The translations under genes were made by a program, and so were the position numbers. From Vibrio sp. JC009 (GTDB lineage: Bacteria; Pseudomonadota; Gammaproteobacteria; Enterobacterales; Vibrionaceae): a stretch of 64,000 bases of DNA. The stretch is taken from contig NZ_CP092106.1 of the NCBI RefSeq assembly GCF_029016485.1, positions 2,604,001-2,668,000 of the forward strand, given 5' to 3'. Shown here piece by piece: positions 1 to 9,159 of the stretch (positions within the stretch are counted from its first letter, which is position 1; each line of letters starts with the position of its first letter). The notes under the pieces were generated by a model. The model made no database searches, had not been told where the DNA came from, and saw only the letters and a program-made list of their open reading frames with translations.

Positions 1-527
1 ATGATACCGAAGGTCACCAGTTCTTCATCGGCCAGGATAGAAACCGGATCCATACCAAACCAACCAAGAACAATGTTCAGAAGGCCGAAGCTTGGGTCAT
101 AGAACCAGGCAAATACCACACCCACAACTACCTGAGATATTACAAACGGGAAGAAGAAAAGTGACTTAACGACGCGAATTCCTCGAACCTGCTGGTTAAG
201 GAAAAGAGCAATCGCCATTCCGATAGGTGGTGCCAGCATAAAGAATATTAACCAATAGAGGTTATTCTTTAGTGAGGTATAGAAAGCTTCTGAATCAAAC
301 AACTCAGCATAGTTGCCAAAGCCGACCCAGACTTTCTCGCCCAGACCATCCCACTCATACATACTGAGGTTGATACTCTGGATAATTGGATAAATAACAT
401 AGATCGAAAATACCACTATCCCCGGAAACAGGAATAGCCAAGGAGACACTTTCGAACTTACTCGCCTTTTCTTACTGACCGAAGGCATACGGTTCTCTGG
501 GTAGATCGTTTTCACTGAACGCTCCAT
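1..527 (-). CDS. Sugar ABC transporter permease, MalF-like (3' end cut by window edge)
   Basis: Inner-membrane permease subunit of a carbohydrate ABC importer. About 175 N-terminal residues are visible from the ATG at 527; the rest lies left of position 1. The protein starts with a basic tail (SKKRR), then a first membrane helix around PWLFLFPGIVVF, then the typical NLSMYEW..FVGFGNY-type periplasmic segment (here VWVGFGNYAELF) and further helices. These features are usual for MalF/UgpA-type permeases (known family). It is divergent from the ATPase gene at 873, so both probably serve one transporter with an operator in between (inference). The substrate cannot be read from this fragment. Confidence 0.85.
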   Translation of the reverse strand, partial: MERSVKTIYPENRMPSVSKKRRVSSKVSPWLFLFPGIVVFSIYVIYPIIQSINLSMYEWDGLGEKVWVGFGNYAELFDSEAFYTSLKNNLYWLIFFMLAPPIGMAIALFLNQQVRGIRVVKSLFFFPFVISQVVVGVVFAWFYDPSFGLLNIVLGWFGMDPVSILADEELVTFGI

Positions 528-691
528 TTTGCCGACACTCCCACAAATTACATCGTAATTTATACAACATTGTCACAATGCTCGAATGCTCATAATTCAG
601 TTTCGCTTATGGTGCAAATCGATAAATACGACTCTTAACAGTATCTATAATAAGCGGACAGATGAGTTTTTACACAAAGAAGACGTCAATC

Positions 692-705
692 TGTAAACGT
701 TTCCA
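692..705. promoter_or_regulatory. LacI/GalR-family operator candidate in the divergent transporter promoter
   Basis: TGTAAACGTTTCCA is a near palindrome centred on CG (AAACGTTT core), the typical half-site arrangement of LacI/GalR-family repressors. It lies in the 345-bp gap between the permease (527) and ATPase (873) genes. The rest of the gap is AT-rich. A weak CRP-like sequence (TATGA-N6-TCAAC, 734-749) is also present. The site resembles a PurR box but lacks the GC that normally flanks the core, so a sugar-specific LacI-type regulator is more likely (inference). Confidence 0.5.
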
Positions 706-872
706 CAAAAATGAGTAAAATTCATGTAAAAAATATGACTGCGATCAACAATTGAAATTTCACTACTAACAAATTTCTCCGAAACGGGTATGTTTTATAC
801 AAAACGCGGGAACGCTATTTAGTTGTTGCCCGGTTAAGATAAATTAAGCCAGCTGTAGCAAAGGAGTCAGTA

Positions 873-1958
873 ATGGCAGACATTACGCTGAAAAAAGTAA
901 TCAAACGATTTGGCGACGTTCAGACTATTCACGGCGTTGACCTTGAAATTAATAGTGGTGAATTCGTCGTGTTTGTTGGTCCGTCTGGTTGCGGTAAATC
1001 AACACTACTACGCCTTGTTGCAGGCCTGGAAGAGATAACAGAAGGTGAGCTTTACATCGGCGACACTTTGGTTAACGATGTTGACCCGGCTGAACGTGGC
1101 GTCGCTATGGTATTCCAGTCTTATGCACTGTACCCGCATATGACTGTTGCCGAAAACATGGGCTTTGGCCTGAAGATGAACGGCCATCCAAAGGAAGAGA
1201 TCGACAAACAGGTAGCTATTGCTTCAAAAACTCTTCAGTTGGATCACCTGTTACACCGTAAGCCAAAAGAGCTATCTGGTGGTCAGCGCCAGCGTGTTGC
1301 AATCGGTCGTGCTATCGTTCGTGACCCTAAGGTGTTCCTGTTCGATGAGCCACTATCTAACCTTGATGCTGAGCTTCGTGTGGATATGCGTCTTCAGATT
1401 GCAAAGCTGCATCAGGAGCTGGCCAACACCATGATCTATGTAACTCACGATCAGGTGGAAGCAATGACACTGGCAGACAAGATTGTTGTGTTACGTGATG
1501 GTCGTATTGAACAGGTAGGCTCTCCACTCGAGCTATACCACAAACCGGCAAACGAGTTTGTGGCAGGTTTCATCGGTTCACCTAAGATGAACTTCGTACC
1601 AACCACTGTTGCAGAAAAAAATGGTGAGACCATCACACTTAAGACTCCGGATGACCAGACCTTTGTGGTGCCTATGCCTAAGAAAGAGGTTAGCCTTGGT
1701 CAGCAAATTAAGTTTGGTATCCGCCCTGAACATCTGCTGATTAACGAAGAAGCAGACATCAGCATGAACTTCCAGAGTGAAGTGGTTGAGCGTCTGGGTA
1801 ACAGTACTTATATGTTCGGACAAAGTTCAACAGTAGACGGTTTTAAAGTGCATCTGCCTGGCGACCAGGAAGTGAAGAGCTTTCAGTCTCTGACACTTAG
1901 CTGTGCGGCAAGCGATGTTCACCTGTTTGATGCGGAGGGGGTCTGCATTACTAGTTAG
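873..1958 (+). CDS. Sugar ABC transporter ATP-binding protein (MalK/UgpC/MsmX type)
   Basis: Cytoplasmic ATPase that powers a carbohydrate ABC importer. It has 361 residues, the usual length of the family. Walker A GPSGCGKST is at 36-44, signature LSGGQ at 134-138, Walker B VFLFDEP at 154-160 and the switch histidine in THDQ near 192. A C-terminal TOBE/MalK-type domain follows (about 235-361). The start ATG has an AAGGAG ribosome binding site 8 bases upstream. It is divergent from the permease at the left edge. A strong terminator follows, so it is probably the last or only gene of its transcript. Confidence 0.93.
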   Translation: MADITLKKVIKRFGDVQTIHGVDLEINSGEFVVFVGPSGCGKSTLLRLVAGLEEITEGELYIGDTLVNDVDPAERGVAMVFQSYALYPHMTVAENMGFGLKMNGHPKEEIDKQVAIASKTLQLDHLLHRKPKELSGGQRQRVAIGRAIVRDPKVFLFDEPLSNLDAELRVDMRLQIAKLHQELANTMIYVTHDQVEAMTLADKIVVLRDGRIEQVGSPLELYHKPANEFVAGFIGSPKMNFVPTTVAEKNGETITLKTPDDQTFVVPMPKKEVSLGQQIKFGIRPEHLLINEEADISMNFQSEVVERLGNSTYMFGQSSTVDGFKVHLPGDQEVKSFQSLTLSCAASDVHLFDAEGVCITS

Positions 1959-1990
1959 CAGTAGTTTGCTAAGTATATTTCTCTACGTTT

Positions 1991-2014
1991 GCGGGCCTAT
2001 GGCCCGCTTTTTTT
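1991..2014 (+). terminator. Intrinsic terminator after the ABC ATPase gene
   Basis: GCGGGCC-TAT-GGCCCGC stem of 7 GC-rich pairs with a 3-nt loop, followed directly by a T run. It lies 32 bases after the stop codon of the ATPase gene. Confidence 0.9.
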
Positions 2015-2108
2015 ATATTTGGCCTTCAGAACTCTTCTATACTTATTCACAGTACATTGAATTTTAAGAAATTCTAATCTGAACTGTAGAGGAATAGCAT
2101 AGTTTACA

Positions 2109-3176
2109 ATGGTTATGGCTAACGGTTTCTTAAAAAACTTACTATCAGGAATAGCTAAGGATAAAGAAATTTATCTGACATCGCTTTTTGTCATCGCAAT
2201 GTCCATCAGTGTTTTATGGATATACAGTCCGGAGAAACTAAGCAGAATATCGTTATATTCACAGATTCTGAGTCCTGTCAGTGCAGCCATACTGATGCTG
2301 CATTTCACCTTCTACTATTTAAAGATGATTTATATTAAGGAAGGAAAGCCAACAAGCAAACTGTTCAAGCTCCTATACTCCTACATAACTAAACCAGAAA
2401 AATTAGTATTAATTATTCTCATGATGATAAATATTAATTTCGTACTATCTTGTTTTACGCTGCTAAAGCTCACCATACCTAAAATAGTTCCGTTTTCATT
2501 TGATGTACTTTTTTCAGATATTGATAAGCTATTCCACTTCAATTATCAGCCCTGGGAGCTAACACACGGATTATTCCAGTCTCCCTACTTTTCTCTGACT
2601 ATCAATATCTTATACAACCTTTGGTTCTTTGTACTTATCTATGTGCTTTTTTACTTTATTGTCACCAATGCACAAAACCGAAAAAGGTACCTGCTCAGCT
2701 TTATCCTGTCCTGGTTTATTATCGGTAATCTATTTGCCACACTTTTCTCATCTGTCGGTCCCTGTTTTCTGTTCAAGCTAGATCCCTCTGAGACCCAATT
2801 TTTGCCACTTATGGAAATACTGACAAAGCAAAGCCACCTTCTGACCAGTCAGAACTGGCCTGAGCTGTGGGCAATTGGCACTCAAAACACCTTGTGGGAA
2901 AAATACGTTGCTGATGATGTAATGATTGGGGCTGGTATCTCAGCTATGCCCAGTATGCATGTCGCTTCAACAACACTAATGGCTCTTGCAATAAAACGGG
3001 AAAATCACTGGTTTGGTAATCTGTTTATTGCCTACGCGATTATCATTCAAATAGGCTCAGTACATCTGGCGTGGCACTATGCGATAGATGGGTACCTTGC
3101 TGCAATTATGGCCTGGATAATTTGGCATTATGTGAATAGGTACTATGATAATAAACAGATAGTTACCCCCGGTTAA
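2109..3176 (+). CDS. PAP2-superfamily membrane protein (inositolphosphotransferase/phosphatase-like)
   Basis: Polytopic membrane protein of 355 residues with at least six hydrophobic segments. The C-terminal half carries the PAP2 signature: SAMPSMHVAS near residue 277 and HLAWHYAIDG near 318, matching the PSMH and SxxxHxxxD motifs with the catalytic histidines. This subgroup (PAP2_3) includes phosphatases and lipid headgroup transferases, so activity on a lipid phosphate or undecaprenyl phosphate is plausible (inference). Start ATG 2109 follows AGAGGA at about 2086; an alternative ATG is at 2115. It is followed 42 bases later by an O-antigen-ligase-like gene, so the two may act together on a surface glycan. 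Confidence 0.75.
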   Translation: MVMANGFLKNLLSGIAKDKEIYLTSLFVIAMSISVLWIYSPEKLSRISLYSQILSPVSAAILMLHFTFYYLKMIYIKEGKPTSKLFKLLYSYITKPEKLVLIILMMININFVLSCFTLLKLTIPKIVPFSFDVLFSDIDKLFHFNYQPWELTHGLFQSPYFSLTINILYNLWFFVLIYVLFYFIVTNAQNRKRYLLSFILSWFIIGNLFATLFSSVGPCFLFKLDPSETQFLPLMEILTKQSHLLTSQNWPELWAIGTQNTLWEKYVADDVMIGAGISAMPSMHVASTTLMALAIKRENHWFGNLFIAYAIIIQIGSVHLAWHYAIDGYLAAIMAWIIWHYVNRYYDNKQIVTPG

Positions 3177-3218
3177 TCAGAGGTTCTCAGGAAAAAAGCG
3201 AAGACGGAGCTACTTATC

Positions 3219-4649
3219 GTGAAAGCCATTCTACCGAATGAAATAGTCAAAAACTTCTTACCCTTGGTACTGTTGAGCTTCTGTGCTATCTGTCTTTTCT
3301 CCTTTTCTGTTGCCAGTGATGCTGTTGGCGTTTTTGATCTAAAGCGCATATTTATCTGCGTCGTGGTCATAGCGAATTGCCTGCTTCTGATTTTGTCCTC
3401 TTCTTTAAAAAAACAGTTCCTGTTTCGCACCAAAAGCATCGAAAAAAAAACGGCACTCTTGCTAACCGTCTTTCTGTTTTTTGTCATTATTTCAAATACC
3501 TTCTTCAGCCTTTACTTTGTCAGAGCACAACTCGATTTCTTCTATCTGCTCGGGCTTGCACTGCTGACCACGACAATATCCACCGGCACTATATGTGACC
3601 GGCAAGTTATTTACCGTTATTTCTCTGCCATCACTACGGTACTATTTTTATCTGTGATGGCCGGTCACTGGGTTCACTCATCGGTTGAAACTGTGCCTCA
3701 TATCCGGAGTATTCTTAACTTCGCAAACCCAAGGTATATCAATCAGATTCAGATTTGGTTGATTGTCCCGGCCCTCTATCTTGTCCTAATCAGTTACAAA
3801 CGGCGTGGACTAAAAGGTTCACTGCTTCCTTTGCTGATCGCCTCATTACATGTCGCCATGGGACTGGCCTTAGATGCCAGGGGCTTTTTCCTGGTTTCAG
3901 CCACATCCGTTCTGATATGGTTGTTTATCGATAAAACTAACCGGGCTGCCTTGGTAAAGTTACTGGGATTGGTTTTTATTGCCGGTATGGCGATAAAGTA
4001 CTTACTGCTTACACCGTTTCCCTTCTACCTGTTCAACGGCTACCTGCCCGATTCAGTCTATGAGCTGCGGACTACATCATCCAACCGTATAACAGTATGG
4101 AAAGATCTGCTGGGAATGGCTTCATTCTGGGGACATGGCGGAGATGCCTACGTATGTAACTCCCACCCGACTGTTGCAGGCCCGCATAACTCCCTGCTGC
4201 TGTATCTGTTTAACTGGGGAGTGGTTCCGGCGCTTTCATATACCCTGCTTGTTGCTCTGTTGTTTTTTAAAGTAATCACCACAAAAATGCCTTCAGTCCG
4301 GGTTGCCGGATTGTCTGTCCTGGCCGGGCTGGGATACAGCCTGATTACAGGTACACTGGATCTGCCATTGAGCCAGTTAATGGCGGTTATCTCACTTGCT
4401 CTGTTCTGGTATAAATCAGCTCCAAAAGCCCCATCGACGTCTGCTCCCCCCAACGCCATCGATTCGGCCAGCGCGAAAGTTCTGATTATTCTTTCCCTGC
4501 TGGTCATAACAACGGTTTCCTACCGGGTGTACGACAGAGTCAGTCATAACCATTACCGCCACTTACTTGTGGAAGATGAGAAGCCAAGGCCCCAATTCTG
4601 GATGGAAAACAGCTGCCCGGATGAAGAGTCTTATTTAAGAAAATTCTGA
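3219..4649 (+). CDS. O-antigen ligase/polymerase-like membrane protein
   Basis: A 476-residue protein with about a dozen hydrophobic segments, starting at GTG 3219 behind a GGAG. The segment near residue 321, HNSLLLYLFNWGVVPALSY, is the conserved H-N-x-x-L region of the O-antigen ligase / Wzy_C family. An upstream loop (GHGGDAYVCNSHPTVAGP) matches the large periplasmic loop of that family. Such proteins join or polymerise undecaprenol-linked sugars at the periplasmic face of the inner membrane (family knowledge). No glycosyltransferases are adjacent, so the substrate is unknown. The C-terminal tail after the last helix is short and hydrophilic. Confidence 0.72.
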   Translation: MKAILPNEIVKNFLPLVLLSFCAICLFSFSVASDAVGVFDLKRIFICVVVIANCLLLILSSSLKKQFLFRTKSIEKKTALLLTVFLFFVIISNTFFSLYFVRAQLDFFYLLGLALLTTTISTGTICDRQVIYRYFSAITTVLFLSVMAGHWVHSSVETVPHIRSILNFANPRYINQIQIWLIVPALYLVLISYKRRGLKGSLLPLLIASLHVAMGLALDARGFFLVSATSVLIWLFIDKTNRAALVKLLGLVFIAGMAIKYLLLTPFPFYLFNGYLPDSVYELRTTSSNRITVWKDLLGMASFWGHGGDAYVCNSHPTVAGPHNSLLLYLFNWGVVPALSYTLLVALLFFKVITTKMPSVRVAGLSVLAGLGYSLITGTLDLPLSQLMAVISLALFWYKSAPKAPSTSAPPNAIDSASAKVLIILSLLVITTVSYRVYDRVSHNHYRHLLVEDEKPRPQFWMENSCPDEESYLRKF

Positions 4650-4873
4650 CCATCAGCCAGGTCGGTACAAATTAGATCAAACTCACAATATCAATCAATA
4701 TGATAGGCAGCTTATTAATAACTCACCTCTTCTTTAATTTTCTTCATTTTTTTTTATAAACTTAGTAGTCAATATCGAAAAATAGTGTCTAAACTTATCT
4801 TATAAGGATAACTTTATATCAACTCCATTAGATGAAGTAAGGGCTTCACCTGATAATTAGCCGGACGATCATA

Positions 4874-6028
4874 ATGCGCACTATGAACAACACAGGTATA
4901 CCGATGCATGCTCATCCAAATCAGCTTAATTCGCTGAATCATGAGCTGACTGACTTGCATAAAAAAGTAAAAACCAAGGTTCCGGCATTGGATAGAATTG
5001 CTTTTGTTCTTTATGACAAAGATCTTGGCCTTTTAAAAACTTATGCAGAAAGCTCTGACAACATAGACTCATTTAACCACCATGAGTTTCCTTTATCTTC
5101 ATGTACCTCTCTGAAAGAGTGTGCGGATAGTAGTCAGCCAAGGGTTATCAACGATATACCCTCTACTCTTATTCCAAACAACAAGCACTCGAGATGGCTG
5201 CTTGATCAAGGATACCGATCCTCATTTACCGTTCCGATTTACAACTTTCAGCAATTTATCGGGTTTGTTTTCTTTAACTCTCACAAGAAAGGTCTCTTTA
5301 CCCAGCTTGTCCAGAATGAACTTCTGCCATACTGTGACTTAATCAGTTTTGTCGTTAATGCCGAGTACTCTTTGCTGCACTCCATTCTGGCATCCGCTGA
5401 ATTAACCAAAGAGCTTTCTCCCGGCTACAAAAAAGAGTCCCGTGAGCATGTTGAAAGAATGAGTCGTTACTCTCATCTGATAGCAAAAGGCGTCGCTGAG
5501 ATTTACCAGCTTGATGATGAAGTGATAGAAAATATTCATATTTTTTCAAGGCTGCATGATATCGGAAAATCAGCGCTTCCTAAGGATCTGCTACTGAAAC
5601 CGGATAACCTGCAATACGATGAGCGGGATATCATGAAGGCGCATATCAATAATGGTATTTCACTGATAGATAAAATTCTGGATAACCTGGGTAAACCTTC
5701 TCACCCATGCGTAGATATTCTTAAAGATATCATCGCATGCCATCAGGAGTTTCTTGATGGTAGCGGTTACCCTAATGGTTTATCACATACAGAAATTTCA
5801 GTGCCGACACGTATTATCACCGTTGCTAATATATTCGATGCACTAACCAGCCACAGACCTTACAAACAAGCCTGTTCTGTTCCGGCGGCACTGCTTGAGC
5901 TGGAAAAAATGGTTTCTGCCGGAAAACTTGATGAAAACTGTGTCTCAGCCCTGAGAGATCACCATGATCTGCTGAACGAAATCATCAAGCAGTTCCCAGA
6001 AAGGGATCCAAGTATCAGTTATAACTAA
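4874..6028 (+). CDS. GAF-like plus HD-GYP domain protein with altered metal ligands
   Basis: A 384-residue cytoplasmic protein. Residues 1-165 resemble a GAF sensor fold; residues 170-370 form an HD-GYP domain, the c-di-GMP phosphodiesterase family. HDIGK is at 228-232, the GYP motif is in DGSGYP near 296-300, and SHRPYK follows. Two positions depart from the family pattern: the usual HHE is HQE (290-292), and the aspartate of the vaDxxDAL motif is asparagine (N319 in VANIFDAL). Both are normally metal ligands, so catalysis may be impaired or use a different metal set (inference). It is convergent with the tad pilus operon and shares its terminator region. A 224-bp AT-rich gap precedes it. 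Confidence 0.85.
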   Translation: MRTMNNTGIPMHAHPNQLNSLNHELTDLHKKVKTKVPALDRIAFVLYDKDLGLLKTYAESSDNIDSFNHHEFPLSSCTSLKECADSSQPRVINDIPSTLIPNNKHSRWLLDQGYRSSFTVPIYNFQQFIGFVFFNSHKKGLFTQLVQNELLPYCDLISFVVNAEYSLLHSILASAELTKELSPGYKKESREHVERMSRYSHLIAKGVAEIYQLDDEVIENIHIFSRLHDIGKSALPKDLLLKPDNLQYDERDIMKAHINNGISLIDKILDNLGKPSHPCVDILKDIIACHQEFLDGSGYPNGLSHTEISVPTRIITVANIFDALTSHRPYKQACSVPAALLELEKMVSAGKLDENCVSALRDHHDLLNEIIKQFPERDPSISYN

Positions 6029-6071
6029 CGCTTCCCTAACACAACATTTGCATGGACAAATGTTACTAAGT

Positions 6072-6103
6072 AAAGCGACCGCCATTCGGCGGTCGCTTTT
6101 TTT
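6072..6103. terminator. Terminator between HD-GYP gene and tadD (convergent)
   Basis: Stem GCGACCGCC / GGCGGTCGC with a 4-nt loop, flanked by AAA on the left and a T7 run on the right. It is strongest for the + strand HD-GYP transcript and may also stop the minus-strand tad transcript. Confidence 0.88.
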
Positions 6104-6118
6104 CAGCTGTTATCCAGA

Positions 6119-7216
6119 TTAAGGCTTAATGATTTCGACTTTATCTGCATCTGTGTCTGCTTCAGTTTCAGCGGTAGCGGATGCACTGCTTACAGAGTTG
6201 GTCACCTGAGTCTGCTGTTTATCTGCTCTTATTTGAGCTAACGCCCTTGCCAGATTTTCATTAGCCAGTTTGTAGTATGACGGTTTTTTATCTATCGCTC
6301 TTTGCAGATATGGAATCGCTGCATCCGGTTTGCCCTGCAGAATCAGGAAGTAGCCCACGTTATTTAACGCTTCCGGCTCTTCCATCTGACGCATAAATAC
6401 ATTTAGCGCTCTTGCGTTCTCTCCCAGAGCAAGGTGTATCAGTGCCAGGTTATTTACCGCTTTCTCATTATTTGGGTCAAACTGCAGTGCGGTGGTCATC
6501 AGGCGTTTGGCAATATGATAGTTACCTGTCATATAGTGCGAATAGCCAAGATTAACCATGGTTTTAACCGAACGGGAGTTAATCTCCAGCGCTTTCTCAT
6601 AAAATCTTTTAGCTACGTCATAACGGGCTGCAACATCAGAAAGTATCCCCAGTCCCATATAGCTGTCTAAAGGAGAAGATTTATCTACAGACAGAGAAGC
6701 AATTTCATCCTCTTTCAGCAGTTCAAAGTTCTCAAGCTGAGTATTTTTGTTCAGACGTTTTTGATCAGCATTCACAGCCTGAAGGAATAAGCGACTCCCA
6801 TCCACGGTCCGGCCAGCTTTGCTGTATATAACTCCAAGCTGTTCCAGGGACTGGATATGTTCCGGATTAACCTCTATAGCTCTTAAATAAGCTTTCTCAG
6901 CAAGCGCCAGATTGCCTCTGGACTGGTGAATCCGGCCAATATTGTACAAACTCTTATCCTGATATTCGGCTTCAGGAAAAGAGAGAGAACGGATATATTC
7001 AAACAGAGCAAGATCGTATTTTCTCAGGCTAAGTGCGGTATCACCACGAGCTATCGCTTCCATCTCGGATTTTGGGGGCTCTTCATTAGTCAATGAGTCA
7101 ATAGGAGCACCCAGATAGAGTTCGGAATCAAATGCCATTTCCGGCTCTTTATTAGATGCACAACCTGCCAGAAACAAACTGATAAAACCGATAAGTATTA
7201 TTTGTTTTTTATTCAT
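6119..7216 (-). CDS. tadD: TadD-like TPR lipoprotein of the Flp pilus system
   Basis: A 365-residue lipoprotein. The signal peptide ends in the lipobox LAGC (C19), predicting lipidation. The rest is a series of TPR repeats from about residue 50 to 320 (for example the NxxxxxxLGxxYxxxGxxxxA patterns), then a low-complexity Thr/Ala/Asp tail. TadD proteins are outer-membrane lipoproteins thought to assist secretin or pilus assembly (family knowledge). It is the last gene of the minus-strand tad operon, 11 bases after tadC. In other tad loci tadE, tadF and tadG often follow; here a terminator does. Confidence 0.85.
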   Translation of the reverse strand: MNKKQIILIGFISLFLAGCASNKEPEMAFDSELYLGAPIDSLTNEEPPKSEMEAIARGDTALSLRKYDLALFEYIRSLSFPEAEYQDKSLYNIGRIHQSRGNLALAEKAYLRAIEVNPEHIQSLEQLGVIYSKAGRTVDGSRLFLQAVNADQKRLNKNTQLENFELLKEDEIASLSVDKSSPLDSYMGLGILSDVAARYDVAKRFYEKALEINSRSVKTMVNLGYSHYMTGNYHIAKRLMTTALQFDPNNEKAVNNLALIHLALGENARALNVFMRQMEEPEALNNVGYFLILQGKPDAAIPYLQRAIDKKPSYYKLANENLARALAQIRADKQQTQVTNSVSSASATAETEADTDADKVEIIKP

Positions 7217-7227
7217 AACTTATGTCC

Positions 7228-8175
7228 TTATTTTAGTGCATCCATAACAAGTACCAAACCAGGGCCGATAGCCACAATAAAGAAGCAAGGCCAGATAAAC
7301 AAAATCATAGGGAACAACATCTTAGTCGGAATCTTAGCCGCAACCTCTTCCGCCTCCTGCTGTCTCTTATCCCGGTAATCATCCGTATAAGTTCTTAAGG
7401 TGTTCGCCAGGCTGCCACCAATTTTTGCTGCATGCCCCAGCATACTAACCAGGCCGGAAAGTTCTTCAAGCCCAGTCCGGACAACCAGTTCCCCCAAAGC
7501 ATCAGTCACTGTTATCCCTGCTTTAATCTTGGCACACACGGTATCCAGTTCATCCGAGAAGTCCGGGTGAGAGATAGCCAGCTCATTGGCAACACGCTGA
7601 AGGGAGGCATTAAAACCCAAGCCTGACTCAGTACACACCACCAGCAAGTCCAGCGCATCGGGAACCGCGGCTTTTAGTTTTATCCGCCTGGTACTGACCA
7701 TTTTTGACAACATCATATTCGGTGAAAATATACCCACACCAAGTGCTGTGACAATAGCAAGATCCGTCCAGTTACTTCTTGGAACATAGAACCATATTGC
7801 ACCGGCGATAATAACGCCAATAATTGAGGTTAGCGTTTTTACCGCATAAAACGTAGAGACAGCCCTGTTCTCGTGGTAGCCGGCGTGCATCAGTTGGTGA
7901 CGAATGGACTCCTGCTCTTTTTTACTCTTAGGAGCCAGTACCGGAGAGAGTGAATCCAGAGTATTGCCAAACCTGCTGCTTCTTTTTTCCCCCAGTTCAT
8001 TGCCGCTGGAAATATCTTCCAGTCTTTTTGAAACCTGAGACCGGTTACCTATGATAAGCAGCCCGACAGCAATGAAAAACAGGATACTCGCAACCAGAAT
8101 GACGATAAGAAACAGGGTTTGCCTATCAACATATTGCAACCCCAAATCACTCAGTAAACTTGTGATCGTATCCAT
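7228..8175 (-). CDS. tadC: TadC, Flp pilus inner-membrane platform protein
   Basis: A 315-residue type II secretion F (GspF)-domain membrane protein. It has an N-terminal helix, a cytoplasmic linker, two helices around 100-145, the T2SF domain around 165-290 (AVPDALDLLVVCTESGLGF, then GGSLANTLRTY) and a C-terminal helix pair. TadC pairs with TadB in the inner membrane to form the platform that transmits work from the TadA ATPase (family knowledge). It starts 2 bases downstream of tadB and is clearly co-transcribed. Confidence 0.93.
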   Translation of the reverse strand: MDTITSLLSDLGLQYVDRQTLFLIVILVASILFFIAVGLLIIGNRSQVSKRLEDISSGNELGEKRSSRFGNTLDSLSPVLAPKSKKEQESIRHQLMHAGYHENRAVSTFYAVKTLTSIIGVIIAGAIWFYVPRSNWTDLAIVTALGVGIFSPNMMLSKMVSTRRIKLKAAVPDALDLLVVCTESGLGFNASLQRVANELAISHPDFSDELDTVCAKIKAGITVTDALGELVVRTGLEELSGLVSMLGHAAKIGGSLANTLRTYTDDYRDKRQQEAEEVAAKIPTKMLFPMILFIWPCFFIVAIGPGLVLVMDALK

Positions 8176-8177
8176 AA

Positions 8178-9146
8178 CTAGATCCTAATATTTATTATCT
8201 GCCTAATCCAGAAAGCACCTATTGCCAGCAACACAATCCCGACAGAAACCATATTCAGCCCTCTTGGATCCTGATATAAAACCTGAGCATAGGTAGGGTT
8301 GATAACCATCAGCATCCCAAACAGAGCAAATGGGGCTAATACCAGAATCCACGCTGACATCCGAGCCTCCGCTGACAAGGTTCTGATTTTTCGTGACAGC
8401 TTAAACCTGGCACGCAGCACATTAGATACCTTATCGAGGTTTTCTGTTAAGTTACCGCCGGTTTCTTTCTGCAGTAATACTGCACTGGCGAACGCCATCA
8501 TAGAAACCGTAGGTGAACGGTCCACCATCTGCAAAATTGCCAGCCTGAGATCGTAACCGAAATTCAGCAGGTTAAAGGTGTTTCTGAACTCGATACCTAT
8601 TGGTGGTGGCATCTCTGTTCCCACTTCATAGAAGGACTGGTTAAGCGGCTGGCCTGCCTGCAAAACCCTTTTAATGATATCCAGCGCTTCTGGCAGCTGC
8701 TCTTCAAACTGCATCAGCCTCTTGGTTATCCGGCTATTGAGGTACATATACATAACAAGCCAGACAAAGATAGGCGCTGCAACTGTCACGTACCAGGTCT
8801 GGTTTGACACAACACAAACCATCGCTGATATCACGCTTATTAAGAAGGTGATACCGAGGGTTTTACCCATGGCCCATCCGGTTCCCGACAGTTCGATAAC
8901 CTTTCTGAAGTCTTCAAAGACGGAAAACTTAATCAGCTGCTTTTCAAAACCCGTCAGACCTTTGTTGTAGTGCTCCTGCAACAGAGACTTACTCTCTTCA
9001 TCCAGATTATCTTTGGTTTCTCTTAACCTGGCAGCCAGCTCTTTATGCTTTGCTCTCTGTCCGGCAGCAGGCAGAATGAGCGCCTGCGAAATAAATACAA
9101 TTGCAAAAAAAAGCAATACTAAAAATAAGGTAGGATCATTAGTCAT
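8178..9146 (-). CDS. tadB: TadB, Flp pilus inner-membrane platform protein
   Basis: A 322-residue GspF-domain membrane protein of the same superfamily as its neighbour tadC. An N-terminal helix is followed by two helices near 95-135. The T2SF core begins at EEQLPEALDIIKRVLQAGQPLNQSF and contains GGNLTENLDKVSNVLR; C-terminal helices follow. Its position between tadA and tadC is the canonical order. Confidence 0.93.
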   Translation of the reverse strand: MTNDPTLFLVLLFFAIVFISQALILPAAGQRAKHKELAARLRETKDNLDEESKSLLQEHYNKGLTGFEKQLIKFSVFEDFRKVIELSGTGWAMGKTLGITFLISVISAMVCVVSNQTWYVTVAAPIFVWLVMYMYLNSRITKRLMQFEEQLPEALDIIKRVLQAGQPLNQSFYEVGTEMPPPIGIEFRNTFNLLNFGYDLRLAILQMVDRSPTVSMMAFASAVLLQKETGGNLTENLDKVSNVLRARFKLSRKIRTLSAEARMSAWILVLAPFALFGMLMVINPTYAQVLYQDPRGLNMVSVGIVLLAIGAFWIRQIINIRI

Positions 9147-9159
9147 AAGCTAAATCCTT

